Positions 1 to 12,418 of a stretch of DNA of 64,000 nucleotides are shown here, in pieces (positions within the stretch are counted from its first letter, which is position 1; each line of letters starts with the position of its first letter). The notes under the pieces were generated by a model. It saw nothing but the letters and a program-made list of their open reading frames with translations. It was not told where the DNA came from and ran no database searches. Made by a program: the position numbers and the translations under genes. This DNA comes from Aphrophora alni (Eukaryota > Arthropoda > Insecta > Hemiptera > Aphrophoridae), in assembly GCA_963513935.1 (NCBI GenBank), contig OY740770.1:94892511-94956510 (forward strand). Reading direction: 5' to 3'.

Positions 1-189
1 AAATACCACATTTTATCAACTTTAACAATAGTTATCGATATATAATCGTACTTAATATTGTTTTCTTCAAATTTAATTAGATTGAAGAGATCTGTATATA
101 ATAAAGAAATATTAAAAATAATTTTAATATATTTTGTTCAATAGTATTTTGGAAAATGTATTATTAAACTTTTGTATTATATTACTCAG

Positions 190-399
190 GGTGATGTTAA
201 TCCTCGAGATGACTTTAAAAGCCGAGCTCGGTATCTTGGTGAGAAATACGAGTATGATGTTACTGAAGCTAGGAAAATCTGGGCTTTTGGACCTGATGGA
301 ACAGGACCTAATCTTCTTGTGGACTGTACTAAGGGTGTACAATATCTTAATGAAATAAAAGATTCTGTAGTAGCTGGATTCCAATGGGCAACAAAAGAG
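190..399 (+). CDS. EEF2: EF-2 internal exon (70 codons)
   Basis: It follows acceptor ACTCAG and ends before donor GTAATT, in phase 0 at both ends. It encodes 70 residues from [10 protein letters not shown] to FQWATKE, a typical EF-2 domain IV sequence. A start upstream of the acceptor would only read intron sequence, so this is an internal exon. Confidence 0.95.
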
Positions 400-3300
400 G
401 TAATTTTCTCCAACTCTTTAAATTTTGTAAAAACTGTGCTCAATATTTTATGAGAATCTTAACATTTAAAATTAGGTGATTAAATGTTTCATTCAATATT
501 TATGGCTCTTTACAATCTAAACGGCTAAGCTGATTTCAGTGCAGTTTCAATATTGTCCCCCCCTCCTTCTGTATATATATATAGTCTAGTTAAGCACTAC
601 ATATTTAGATTTTAAATTCAACTTAGTGATTTTAAAATAAATAACAGGTAATATTATATGTACTATGGGCTTTTTAACAGCATTAAGATAGTTTAAAATC
701 TTTTTCCAGTGGTAAAGAGTGATCAAAAAAGCATTTAATTATTTCCTGCTCAAAAATGTAATCATAATTTATATTCATTTGCCAATTTTTGTTATGTAAA
801 CTGAAATTTAACACTACTTTTTAGGCTTACTTAAGCCAGAACAAAATGGACATAATTGATGATTCAAATTATGAATGTAGCAGAATAGTTTTCATTAGTT
901 ACTTCGATGTTAGTTCATGAATCTAAAATAATTCAACAGCTCCATTTAATATCCCTTAGGTACAGACCAACGTTTGTAGTTGGGTAGACAAATCATAGAA
1001 AAAGCTGTGTTTAGAACCCTATGAAACTGAAGAGGAAAATCTAACAAATTTCAAAAATCATCGTCCTTACCAAAACTGAAGTCTGAGTAAATTGTATGTG
1101 AACTCTTTATTATTCCATCCAAAACACAGTTTTCTCATATTATACTTTTCCTGCAAGGTGCAGTTTTTATTTTTATATAATTCCTTCCAAAAAAATAGTC
1201 TATTATTTAATAATCTATAAATTATTTGAGTTCAAAATCTGATAATTTCATGAACATAATTCTTTCTATCTCAATATGAGTGGGAAGGGATGGATTGTGG
1301 AGAACTCTGTCTGTTATTGTTATCCAATGGCAGGTTGGGAAATTAAACGATCACCAAAAGCTCAGTATATTGGAGGAGAAAGAGAGCGATGGGAGGGAGT
1401 GAAGGGAGTATTGGTTTTTAAGACTAGAATATTTTGTATCGATATTATCGTAATTCAAACTGCTTGGTTGTTTGTTTCCTTGGACCAGTTTATATTACAA
1501 TTCGGTAGTTTCATTGATATAACTCATGTGAATAGCAAATGGCGGTAGAAAATAAATCAAACTAAAATTATATCAATATGATTTTCTACTAAGGAAAGGG
1601 AGGAGGTCAGAACTCAAATATCATATCTTTTGTTCTGATACTATCGGAATTTGATATGGCATTGGCTGATGCCGATACAAAGGTGTCGGTTTAGGAAATT
1701 AACACATTATCTTTAAATTTAAATATGTTACTATAATTAATTTAAGAAGACTTATGAAATAAAGTCTAAAATATAAATATGTTACTATAATTTAAGAAGA
1801 CTTATGAAATAAAGTCTAAAATATAAATATTTATTGAGCGAAAATATAACTTTATTTGAATTATCTAGGGTGTTTTGTCTGAAGAGAATATGCGAAGTGT
1901 CCGATTCAACATTTATGATGTAACGTTACATGCTGATGCTATTCATAGAGGAGGTGGTCAGATTATCCCCACAACACGTCGTTGCTTATATGCTTGTATC
2001 TTAACAGCAGCACCACGTCTAATGGAACCTGTGTACTTGTGTGAAGTCCAATGTCCTGAAGTTGCCGTTGGAGGTATTTATGGTGTACTCAATAGAAGAC
2101 GTGGTCATGTTTTTGAAGAAATGCAAGTTACAGGCACACCCATGTTCGTAGTTAAAGCATACTTACCTGTCAATGAATCATTTGGTAAGTTTAATATTTT
2201 TTCTATTAATTTTATTTCAGTTCTTAAATTATGGATAATGATTTTTACAGTCTTGCATATGTAGTATATATATATTTTGTAGATAAACAAAATTGTATGA
2301 AAATTTTCATAAAACTACTACAGATTCTCGAGTCTGGCAAAATTAGTTTTTGGAATTATGTCTGCCTATTGTTCATGTAGTGCTCTACAACCTAAGCCGG
2401 TGGGCAGATTTTTACCAAATTTGTTATGTAGATATATTTTGTACGTCTCATTAAGACATGTAAAGACCAAAACTCTTAAATCACATACCATCATGATACA
2501 CATATATAATCTTATTTTATTTTAATTAAAATCATTCATATAATAAATAGTTCTATATGAAGCTCCATAGTTATCAAATTATGAATATTTGAATATATCA
2601 TAATTATATGGTACACAGGAGTCAAAAACAATCTTACGAATATAATGTAGACTAACATGAGCATATTTTATTCTGTTTTTATAAGTGAATAAGTTGTATT
2701 AGAAAACAAAAGAACATCACAGTTTTGTTTAACCAAATTTTTTTATTTTATTTATTTACAATTGCAACTAGTTAACAACTATCTAGCAATATTTCTCTGA
2801 TGTAACTGGCTGTGTGGTGAAAAAACGTCCAGGGTCGCCCTTCACAATGCAACTACACTTCGATCACGTGTATCAATCCTGCACCAAGTCAACAGCTTTC
2901 TTTCTCTTCAGCCTCCGCACCTGTGGGGCGTTGCTGACCAAATGTGCCACCTCTACATTTTTATGATCACAGAGTCTGGTTACATGCCTTCCAGCATACT
3001 TTTGTATCTCTTCGTGCACCAAAGGCATCTTCAAATCTCGATGGATATCTCTATTGCGGACATACCATGGTGCTTTGACAATACTACGAAGCACTTTATT
3101 TTGAAATGTCTGAATTACTTGGATGTTAAGATTTGCCTATATAAAAGCAGTTTATTATGTACGGACAATTCAGAATTCCCACCAATAAGCCAGTACATTT
3201 GTCTGTACTTCATTCCTAGTTGTTCACGTTTCATGTGTGACTTCCAATGAAGTTTAGCATCCAGAGTCACCCCTAGATACTTTGCCTCGTTTGCTTGTGG

Positions 3301-6300
3301 CATGTTCCCATTTATTATCACTGGCTGATACACACAGTGCTTGTTAGTAAAGTTAACATGAGTAGACTTTTCCTCATTCAGTTTAATGCGCTATCAATAG
3401 CTGATTGCAACTTGCCAAATTTAAAAAATATTTTTTATGGTTTCACAATAGAGCATTTAGCGGACTATCTAATATATATGACTTATTGGAGTATTGTTGT
3501 TATACTAATATATACTTAAGTGTTCATTTTTAGACCTTAATTATTGATTAAATATCTTAATATTGCTAAAATAAATGTGTAACTTGACTAAATATATTTA
3601 TTCGTGTATATGAACAAAAACAGAAGTAAAGTAACTAACTCTTTTAATACAAATAATTACAAATAAAGTAGCATAATTTATAGAATGAATATTTGTCGTC
3701 TATGGCTGATGGGAGGTTAAATTCACATGAAAACTTATTGTATATTATAAATTTGTACTTCGATCTGTTGTGAAATTAGCTGGGGCACTCTTCTGATTTT
3801 CTTATATTGGTTCTTAGTTGCTTCTGAATGTCAATTGTATGACTCAGTTTATCTACAGTGTGCACAGGAACTATAAAGTTTGCTTTCTTCAACTATTATA
3901 AATGTATATAACTCTATCCCAGATGTTCCCGAGACATTTTTATATCATATCAATGATTTGTTACTCTTTCATTATACAATAGCATGAATTTCAAGGGAAT
4001 CCTAAAAAAATTGTATTATCAAGGAATTCAAAACTTCAAGGTTTGTGCTACTGTTACGATGTAAAAGTTTATGCTATGAAATTATATTGTACAAACCTCT
4101 ATAGCACAAATTTGTCGATATTTCCCCTCAATAACACGATTGTTTTTATAGTGTACTGATGGATGAATAAGAACTCATTTGATAAACTTATAAATAGAAG
4201 TGTATTTTTAAAAAATAGGTCTACAAGGTGTAGAACATAATAATACTGATAGAAGATTATGTGAGCTCCCCTCAAATATTGGAACATCATTGTCAAAGGT
4301 TCCCTTGGAATTTTTCAAACTTCCCTGGATTATCAGTACTTTGTGGAATTGGATTGTGCAAGTCTTGTCTTCTTCAGGTTCACTTTACATTGAAGCCACT
4401 CGTCTTAAAACATAAATTGGTTTTTGTAATGTTGTTCCGTGTCTTTGTTATTATCCACATGGCATCAAGCAGACTCGTTTTTGTTGGAGTTGGGCATGCT
4501 ATGTCTTGGAGAAATTGGTGAACAACCTCCCATCTGTAATTGATTTTAAAGTTTTGAATGATACCTTGGTCAAGTTTTGAAATCTTGTTTAGTGGTAAGA
4601 ATGTGATCTGATGTTGATATGCCCATGTACTGTACAATTATCGATGAAAAGAGGAATTCTATTTTAAGGCACATACATTACTCATCAGCGTTCACCATTT
4701 AGTCTGTGAGAAACTTCTTTTTTTTTTTTTTTTTTTTTTGATTTGCTAATGACTAAGGGCTTTAATTTGTATATGCCTATATAATTCGTACCTTGCAAGA
4801 CTGTAGTACACTCTGATATTTTCTCCATCATTACACAGATCACCTTTAAAATATAAAGTTTTTTCTGGAAGGCTTTAAAACAAAGAGTCCAATTGAATAA
4901 AGATGTCTCCCGATAGGTATCCCTCCCCATTTAATTTTAAAAGTTCGTCTTTCTATTCGTCACATTTTGCATCATTACACTAGTACTTTCTTTTTTCTGA
5001 AAACTATATCATTACTTTTTTTAATTTAGCACCCAGCTGTTATTACTCATAAATCTCTGTGTTTCCGCAAGCTGTTGGCCTTTTTCTTGAAGAACTGGAC
5101 CCCCAATTGGCACATTCTCTTACCCATTTCAAAACGCATTCTTGAACATCTTTTTATTCACCAAGCTTTGCTCTCTTACTCATCGTTCTCCAACTTCATA
5201 ACATATTACCTAACATAAAACCAAAAAAGTTACCTAACATATTTGGAATTATAACTTAGCAAATACTTTTTGGATTGATTTCTTTTGGATGTTGTTTAAA
5301 GTTACCTAACATATTTGGAATGATAACTTTGCTTGTATTGTCCAAACAAAATATTAGTAGTACAGGGAAATGCAATGAAACAATCGAAAGATCTGAAATT
5401 CTTCTTTCCAATGATTTAAAGATCGTCAAAAATATTATTAAAATAATATTTAATAATATTAAAAATAATTAAAATAATATTATTAAATATTATTTGACAT
5501 TTTTTCAGCTTGTCGTAAATAAAACGTATGGTTGATCCTAGTCTTCGTTTCATATAATTTTTATATCACAACTATGAAACCTATGGTAATTTGGAAAGTC
5601 TTTTACAGCAATGAATGTTGCAGTGTTACTCGCTAGCAGTGAAATAGAATTACTTTACCAATTAATTTATTATATGGTATTCTAACATTTTATGAACTTA
5701 TGGTTATATGAATTGAAAATTAGAAAAATATTTTTAGTGACCGAATTGTTAAATTGATAAAAGTGATGTGTATCACATAGTTAGAGTTATTTATTAAAAT
5801 GCTTCTGCTTCGACTTTTTTTCTAATTAAAATTTACTTAAATACTTTATTCATACTGCTTTAATGTTTGTATGAATTAAATGTATTCTTATTGAATGTTA
5901 TTCGGTAAAAATATATTGCCTTATATATGGTTTCACGGTATCAATCCATCTATGGATTGGGGGGGGGGGAGAAACTCTAGTATCAGTTATTGTATACTGA
6001 TACTGTGGTATCGACTGATCAAATATCCTGTATATTGGCTCAGCCGCTAATTACATGTTCTAATGTTCTTTTCCCTTCCTATACAGGTTTCACAGCAGAT
6101 CTCCGCAGCAATACAGGAGGACAAGCATTCCCACAGTGTGTGTTTGATCACTGGCAAGTTTTGCCCGGAGACCCAACTGATCCCGGCACAAAACCATACG
6201 GTGTTGTCCAGGTAATATTTAAGACAAAAATGAGTACTTTCTAGATAATGTAAATATTGATTGCTATGAAAACAAATTAGGCCTATTTTCACATCTTACA

Positions 6301-9300
6301 AATTTATTTATATATATTTTATCTTCCGGAACAAATATGCTATTTAAATTTTAAGAAATAATTGATAGTGCCTAATTATTTAATACAATAACATTTTCTG
6401 TTCAACACTTCAAATAATTTAAAGTCTCTTGTTAAATAAAAACAATCTAATAGTGAATAAATCATCAAATTTACAGAACTTGTATGGACTTTCAATAAAT
6501 ATAATTTTAACCCTTTGGTGAGTGATCATTTTGATCCCAAATGAGTGAGCACGGAAATTTCCGTTTTTGAGCATGGACTCTATAATTGCTTAAAAACTCT
6601 TTAAAAAATCATTATCTAGGGTAAAAACTTTATATTTATTGAATTTTCTTTTGGATTTTCACTTACTTATTTGATTTTGACATTTTACTTCTTTATTTTA
6701 ACATTCTGCAAAAGATTTTTCTTTATAATAAAACTTTTTTTCTCTACATACTTGAGGTAGTGGGGATGGTGAGGCCTAGCGGGAACTGGGTAATGCACAC
6801 TTTTTTACGCGCTCTTTTAGCTTCACACGGTCAGTCTGTCGCTGTCTTTGTAGTTGTAAACAAATGGTTCTGTTGTCATTGTTTTGTTGACGTAGTTTTT
6901 ATTTGTTATTTATTTTTTAGTAAATTATATAGTATTTAATTTGTTATAACGTGGATTTATTTGTGTTTGTTGAAAATGAGTGATGATATTGACATAAGAC
7001 TTCGTAGTGAAGATATTAGAATGGAGTTAGATCAGGATGTAGGAGAATGGAATGCTAATGAAGGTGAGATATTTCATTCAGATGAAGAATTTTTTGACGA
7101 CAATGACATAGACATTAGTGACGAGAATGAGATATCAGAGTTTTTTGAAAACATTAGATTGTAGTCCCAATAATGAATCTAATAACTCCTTAAGTATGTC
7201 TTATGTTACTGATAACGAAACATATAATACTAGTGATCAAAATGCAATTAATAATACTTCTTGTCCTATTTGTCACTGGGAACATAATGATAACTTTCAT
7301 CCTCAAAAATTCACATTTGACAGCACAAATTCTGGTATTGTAGTATCTGGCAAAACTACTGGTGATGATTGGAAAGAAATTGTTTCTTTTTACGAGATGT
7401 TTGATTTTGATCTAGTGTCCCATATAGCAAGTGAAACAAATAAATATTTTTTGCAATGTTCTAAGGATGTATTGAGTGAATTTTCTAAATTGAACAAATG
7501 GGTTCCAACGAATACAAATGAAATGTATACTTTCTTTGCCTAAACACTACTTATGGCCCATTGCAAAAAAAAAATATATATAAAACAATATTGGAGTACT
7601 GATCCTCTCTTACAAACACCCATTTTCCCAAAGATATTTAGCCAAGATAGGTACCTTATTTTAAGACGAATGCTCCATTTTGAAGATAATATGAATTGTA
7701 ATGGTGGTGATAAACTTTATAAAATAAGAACTGTCATAGAAACTCTAAAAAAAAAAATGTTCTTCAGTTCTCATTCCGTACCAAAATCTCGTGATTGACG
7801 AAAGTCTTATGTTATGGAAAGGAAGACTGTCTTTCTGACAGTACTTGTCTAAAAAAGAAACAGATTTGGTATAAAACTTTTTGTTCTGTGTGACTGCCTT
7901 ACAGGCATGATTTTAGATTTTATTGTATACACCGGGAAGGGGACCAACATTGATTTGGATGAAAATGATTCAGGGTTATCTTCAAAAGTTGTAAAAACAC
8001 TAATGCAACCTTACTTGGGTAAAAACCATGTTATTTTTATGGATACTGGTACTCGAGCCCTGAACTTTATGGTTGGCTATTTGATAAGGATACAGGTGCT
8101 TGTGGCACTCTAAATTCTAAAAGAAAAAATGTCCCATGTCTTCCCAAAAAAATGAAAAAGGACGAATATGTTGTTCGTCACAGTAAAAAAATGGTTGTTG
8201 TGCGATGGTGTGACCGCAGGCCAGTAACAATGATCTCTACAGTAGATACTCCTGAAATGACGACTCATAAAAATAAAATAAAACTACGCTGTGTTACAAA
8301 TTATACTGCAAACATGGGAGCGGTTGATCGCACGGATATGATGACATCCTTTAATGATTGCACCAGGAAAACTATCAAATGGTACATAAAACTATTTTTT
8401 CGCTTCTTAGATCTCAGCGTGCTAAATGCATTTTTTATGTATAAACAACATGTTTTGAAAAATAATCCTAAAGCAAATTTGCATACTATGGACTTTAGAC
8501 TGAGTGTAATAAGGCAATTATTAGAACGGCATGCCACATCAAGGAACAGCGGTAATGTGTCCCGATCTATTGAAAGTGATCCGCTACGTCTTCAAGGTCG
8601 CCACTTCATGAGACCTCTCCCCTCCAATGAGTCACGGAAGAAGAAGCTTTCTCGACAATGCTTTGTGTGTAAACATACTAAGCGATCATTGCCAAAGCGG
8701 AAGGAAACATCCTATGAGTGCTCAAAATGTGAGGTGTCCCTTTGTATATATCCTTGTTTTGAACAATATCATACACTACACATTTTTTAAACTATAAATA
8801 ATCATAATTTCAATTTTTTGTATATGTTTTCTTGTAGTTTTAATCAAATATAATGTCTTTTGTTCAAAAGTAAAATTTTTTTCCCCCCACTCTTTATGGT
8901 ATATTTTAGCATAATTGCCATACTCCTATAATGTCTGTGTCATAGCACGGAAATATCCGTGCTTATTCGCCAAAGGGTTAATAGTGTTTTTTTATATCTG
9001 TTATATTGAATTACAACATGTTTGCAATTTTTTAAACTTTTAATTTATTTCTTTATTTTGGAAAGATAGATGCTTTTTAAAATGACTTGTAATGTAAAAT
9101 ATCAGAAAAATGATTAAACCCACAATATTCAGCACTTTATTTTTCTTCAGTTGAGTGTTTTGCGCAGTGTGGGGAAAGAAATAGTTTTCTAAACTTGTCA
9201 TTTAATCATTTGTTACTTGACTGCAACAGAAAACTTACATTTTAAAAACTCCTGTGAAATAGGGTCATTTGATAATCATAACAACAGCTAGAAGAAAATT

Positions 9301-9470
9301 TTTATATTGCTAGTTTTTTTATTGCCCCTTATTTAGTAAATTTAAATTCCATTTATTACTTAGAAATAATAATAAACTTATTTTTGAATGTATATTTCCA
9401 GGACACCCGCAAAAGGAAGGGACTCAAGGAAGGTCTACCTGATTTGGCTCAGTATCTTGACAAAATGTAA
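190..9470 (+). CDS. EEF2: Elongation factor 2 (EF-2), C-terminal part; gene runs in from the left edge
   Basis: Cytosolic GTPase that drives ribosomal translocation. Four coding exons are visible: 190-399, 1869-2184, 6087-6211 and 9402-9470. Together they make 720 nt, 239 residues plus TAA, corresponding to roughly the last quarter of the usual ~850-residue protein (end of domain IV and domain V). Recognisable EF-2 stretches include the [20 protein letters not shown] block, the [14 protein letters not shown] loop, which carries the histidine modified to diphthamide, the GVLNRRRGH block, and the conserved [11 protein letters not shown] segment near the C terminus. All intron borders are GT-AG and the phases join in frame (0, 1, 0). 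The N-terminal G domain lies outside the window. The introns are large (1.5, 3.9 and 3.2 kb) and swollen by transposons. Identity is near certain. Confidence 0.97.
400..1868 (+). other. EF-2 intron
   Basis: AT-rich intron without a recognisable gene. It holds a poly-C/TA-rich patch near 557-585 and the tandem duplication at 1723-1830. A 90-codon open frame at 1276-1548 shows no recognisable protein features. Confidence 0.8.
1723..1830 (+). repeat. Two-copy tandem duplication
   Basis: A unit of about 55 bp containing ATATGTTACTATAATT and AAGACTTATGAAATAAAGTC occurs twice in a row, the copies differing by a 4-bp TTAA insertion. The near identity suggests a recent local duplication within the EF-2 intron. 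Confidence 0.85.
1869..2184 (+). CDS. EEF2: EF-2 internal exon with the diphthamide loop
   Basis: Begins after acceptor TATCTAG and ends before donor GTAAGT with one base of the next Gly codon. It encodes about 105 residues, from [13 protein letters not shown] through [12 protein letters not shown] to [11 protein letters not shown]. The histidine of IHRGGGQ is the residue converted to diphthamide in eukaryotic EF-2. Confidence 0.96.
2738..3415 (-). mobile_element. 5'-truncated Jockey-type non-LTR retrotransposon tail
   Basis: Minus-strand reading gives the C-terminal part of a reverse transcriptase ORF in two pieces. 3115-3333 holds [16 protein letters not shown] and [11 protein letters not shown]; 2873-3094 holds [18 protein letters not shown] sequence ([20 protein letters not shown]) and ends at VDLVQD. 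These are hallmarks of the thumb and C-terminal region of Jockey-clade ORF2. A short deletion separates the pieces. The element ends in an A-rich AAATAAATAAAATAAA-type tail (minus sense) near 2740-2758. CCAAATTT occurs at both ends (about 2733 and 3415) and may be the target duplication. It is dead: 5'-truncated and frameshifted. Confidence 0.85.
4262..5210 (-). mobile_element. Decayed Tigger/pogo DNA transposon (transposase relic)
   Basis: On the minus strand the segments appear in the order of a Tigger (Tc1/mariner-pogo) transposase. An N-terminal CENP-B-like helix-turn-helix lies around 5050-5180 (read across a frameshift, resembling QEKGQQLAE). A middle DDE part at 4690-4930 includes [12 protein letters not shown]-terminal part at 4380-4637 holds [18 protein letters not shown] and [11 protein letters not shown]. 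Several frameshifts, a T/A run at 4715-4738 and stops make it non-functional. No terminal repeats were found. It lies in an EF-2 intron, antisense to the gene. Confidence 0.85.
5229..5331 (+). repeat. Two copies of a ~31-bp direct repeat
   Basis: GTTACCTAACATATTTGGAA followed by T/G-ATAACTT occurs at 5229 and again at 5301. A partial TTACCTAACAT precedes at about 5205. The origin is unknown. Confidence 0.75.
5430..5495. repeat. AT-only palindromic stretch
   Basis: Repeated AATATTATTAAAATAATATT-like words form overlapping inverted repeats. It is low-complexity DNA with hairpin potential and no coding signal. Confidence 0.7.
6087..6211 (+). CDS. EEF2: EF-2 internal exon (domain V)
   Basis: Acceptor CTATACAG, donor GTAATA. 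The first two bases complete the split Gly codon. It encodes [20 protein letters not shown], then [10 protein letters not shown] and PYGVVQ, the strongly conserved domain V of EF-2. Confidence 0.96.
6511..6526 (+). repeat. piggyBac left terminal inverted repeat
   Basis: CCCTTTGGTGAGTGAT directly after TTAA. It matches the complement of the right end over about 12 of the first 13 positions. Confidence 0.9.
6976..8790 (+). pseudogene. piggyBac-type transposase, frameshifted
   Basis: The coding content is conserved but split among frames. An acidic N terminus runs from ATG 6976 ([15 protein letters not shown]) and shifts near 7130. The dimerisation/DDBD-like part is in 7118-7543 and 7553-7798 ([15 protein letters not shown]). 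A stretch near 7785-7830 holds the first catalytic Asp ([16 protein letters not shown]). Next comes [16 protein letters not shown] at 7907, and then the last part, 8152-8790, with [11 protein letters not shown] (a further catalytic Asp). The C terminus is a cysteine-rich zinc finger ([19 protein letters not shown]...H). At least four frameshifts or stops are needed to explain the reading, so no intact enzyme is made. Confidence 0.93.
8962..8977 (+). repeat. piggyBac right terminal inverted repeat
   Basis: CTTATTCGCCAAAGGG just before TTAA at 8978-8981; complementary to the left end. Confidence 0.9.
9402..9470 (+). CDS. EEF2: EF-2 terminal exon with stop
   Basis: Acceptor TATTTCCAG. It encodes [20 protein letters not shown], then KM and TAA at 9468-9470. 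EF-2 proteins normally end in a ...DKL/DKM tail, so this is the true C terminus. Confidence 0.96.
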   Translation, partial: DTRKRKGLKEGLPDLAQYLDKM

Positions 9471-10119
9471 AAGACGAAGAAATGTAAAGCGTGGTGTATA
9501 AAGATAAAAGTGATTCCAGGCCCAACGAAGGGCAAAATTATGTTCAAGCGTGTACGTGCAGAATTTTCGCAACATTTTAATACTATGTTTATTTTATTTT
9601 TATATATCATTGTAGGGAATGGGGCGCTGTAAATATTATGTTCATCTATTTTTTCCTTTGTTTTTCTTGTTATTTAAACATTTTCGGATTTAAAGGTTCC
9701 ATTTTTTGGTTCCTGTCAAATTATAAAAAAGATTTAAGTTATTTTTATTTTTAATCAAAGAGCAACCTGTATGAGTCGTCGGTATTCCAGAAAATACAAG
9801 AATAAGATATTTAATTTGTATTTTATTACACCTGGCCTTTTAATTTTTAGTGTATGTAGGCCTATATCTTTTTCATAAGTATCAACCTGGTTACATAACT
9901 GAAAACAACAATTTCTAAAGTTTGTTTAACATTTTAAATGTAGCTTAAAATTCAAACATAGTTTGTATTTTATGCAATAGTTCTTAGTTATATACTGCAT
10001 AGTCTATGATACTTTAACCAACCCAAGGCGGCAGGTTTGTTTCCCGAGTTAAGTTGTTGAAACAACGTAATATAGATATGTTGATTAGCCTTTGGCTAAT
10101 TATTATAAGCTAGGCCTAA
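9471..10119 (+). other. EF-2 3' UTR and downstream AT-rich DNA
   Basis: No further coding. The transcript end could not be placed: no AATAAA was seen before 10158, and that one lies inside a transposon relic. The 3' end is probably specified by a variant signal. Confidence 0.5.
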
Positions 10120-10880
10120 TGGGTGAAAATTTGTGTGTGAATGAATCGGGCTTCGATAATAAAGAACAACTTGAATTTAGCGATATATTGCTAGGTGGAA
10201 ATAATTCAATTAAACAACACAGTAAGTGTAAATAATTATTTAAATTTAATGAAAATATATTTTACAATTCTTTAGTTGTTTGGGAGAATGAGCCACAAAA
10301 TATTAAATCCTTACATTTTACAAAAACATGATTTCTTGTACCTGTGCCAGGAAATAAGCCCTATTATTATTTTAGCATCCTTCTCAATGATTTTTTCTCT
10401 GGAAAATATTTTGTATATGACGAACTCTTATGCTTAAGATTTATACATTTTGTCCCAAAGAAACCTTCACAACTGGAAACGTTATTAAAGAATAACTGGA
10501 AAGGTCTTTCAGTAAATGAATTGGAGGTATTTTTAGGTCTCATTTTGCGCACAGGATTTGTAAGCCTGCCTCGGCTCCAGATTGTTGGGAAACAAGCACT
10601 CTTGAAGATGGTCTTTCCAGAGTATAATTCTCAGATGTCTACATTTCTGCAAAATCCCTAATCAACCCCTTAGAGATAAAATACGGAAATCTACTATCCT
10701 GGACAAGAACTCTCTATGGATGAACCCATGGTTTAATGGAGAGCTTGTTGATATTTATATATCAAAATCTATAAGCTTTGTGAACAAAAAATAGAATAAT
10801 TCTAAAAACAATGATTTATACTGGGAAACTAGATGACTTAGTTGGGAAAGACCCTACATCTAAAGTTTATCTATTATCCA
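10120..10880 (+). mobile_element. Second, older piggyBac transposase relic
   Basis: A 105-codon open segment at 10344-10661 resembles the N-terminal half of piggyBac transposases (NELEVFLGLILRTGFVSLPR). Further on, near 10690, YYPGQELSMDEPMV reads as the catalytic QELS-DE block, followed by stops. IYTGKLDDLVGKDPTS near 10815 resembles the YTGKG block. An open stretch from ATG 10120 may be the N terminus. It differs clearly from the 6.5-9 kb copy and has no visible termini, so it comes from another lineage and is long dead. Confidence 0.75.
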
Positions 10881-12400
10881 TTCTAATCTATACTTAATTA
10901 TAGTTGTCATTATTTTTTTATAAAGCATGGAATTAATAAAATTGGTCTATTTGAAGATTATTTTTCCCTCTGGTTTCAATAAAGCTATAATCCTAAAATG
11001 TTTCCATCTGAATGGAACTTGTATTTTAAAATTTCATTAGTCATTAGTATATATCTTTAGAAGAATTTCAAGTTCCCTGTCTGGGACTTCCTTGATCATA
11101 AGAATAATTTATTTCATCTATACCAGGTACAGTATCCTTTTTCTTAGATTATATAGCTAATTTAAGATCTTTCATTGAAATGTCTACTTCAAGAAATTGG
11201 TTTGTCTCTGTTATTATGGGTGAACTTATTTCAGAATTCTGTGGAAGATAGTCTGGAATTATGTTTTAAAAAACCTTTCACTGTAAATTGGGTAGTGATA
11301 CTTCCCATGACATCATTATTATTATTGACTTCCCATTTTATTAGATATGGGATAAGGCCAAACTTTATATTAAATTTTGATTTGAAAATGTTCCAGTAAA
11401 CCTTGTAAGAAATAAGATTTTTCCTGACAGAATATTGAGACTTGACTAGGTTTAAAAGATTGTTTGTGATGAGAAATTAGATGTTCAACAGAAGCTGGAA
11501 TTGATTTGCGTGACCGCCTTTGCTTTACCTTATTAATAGTGACCAGCAAAGTGGCTGTCTTGGAGGTTTTTTGATGATATCTCATAAAAACTGAAAGTTT
11601 TTTTCCCCCTCTGTGTGTTGTTTGTAATTTGAAAATATTTAAACTGCTTGCAGCCAAAACAAGCAACATATTAGTCTACTGTTATTTTCTTGTTAATAAT
11701 TGGCCTATTGCAGGATTAATTTTTAGTGTCAAAAAGTATTGTTCAGAATGACATCTCTGTTTAGTGACTAGAAAACATATTTTTAGGTTAAATTATAAAT
11801 CTAGGCTACAAAGAGCTATTCTAAATGGAAATACACATGATTGCTGTTTTGCTAATTATGAAAAAAATTTATTAGAAGCTCCTTTTTAAGCTATACTGGT
11901 AACTTATGTTTACAGTATAATAACTTGCAAACATATAGGCATACTTGCAAATACATTTTGCCTTTGTGGTTAACATGTGGCAATCTTTGAACTTTTGTCT
12001 TCCTTCTTTGGTTTTTTAAATGGAACTAACAATAATAATATAATAGAAAAATTCAACTAATAAAATATTGATATTACTACTGAGGTTATGGTTTTGTGTG
12101 GATGGTGCCACTAACAAAATTCTTGCAAAAACCACACATGTGCCTGACAGCTGTTTTTGTAAGAAACCATTATTGACAAGTGTTGCTTTTGTGAGTAATA
12201 ACTAATGCAGAACATCCAGGGGTTGGGCAAGTAATGAAAATTCCCTTTATCTCAATTTTATAATTTTTTTGACAAGTGCTGTTTTTGTAATAAACGCCTC
12301 AATTAATTGTAACATTGTTTAACTAGAGGTATGTGGTGTTTTATATTCATTTTTACATAATTGAGGTAGTTTTGAAGTGAATCCTTCCTTACGGCCCGGT
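10881..12400. other. Intergenic AT-rich DNA, no gene recognised
   Basis: No conserved protein reading. A 99-codon minus-strand frame at 11370-11669 has no recognisable motif. Near 12170 and 12270, TTGACAAGTG(T/C)TG-type words recur. Confidence 0.6.
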
Positions 12401-12418
12401 AGGCAATTTTTGGGTACT

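Larger units (their letters stand above)
6511..8977 (+). mobile_element. piggyBac-family DNA transposon, 2,467 bp, with TTAA target duplications
   Basis: Flanked by TTAA at 6507-6510 and 8978-8981. The ends are CCCTTTGGTGAGT and its imperfect complement (ACTTATTCGCCAAAGGG at the right end), about 12-13 bp. Subterminal GCACGGAAATWTCCGT palindromes occur at both ends (about 6550 and 8946). Inside is a piggyBac transposase gene broken by frameshifts (6976-8790). The element sits in the last EF-2 intron in the same orientation as the gene. Complete ends with a damaged transposase suggest a fairly young copy that can no longer encode its own transposase. Confidence 0.95.

Noticed and set aside
3295..3519. 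74-codon plus-strand frame at 3.3-3.5 kb
   Set aside because: Lies opposite the Jockey-type relic and runs into AT-rich DNA; no motif.
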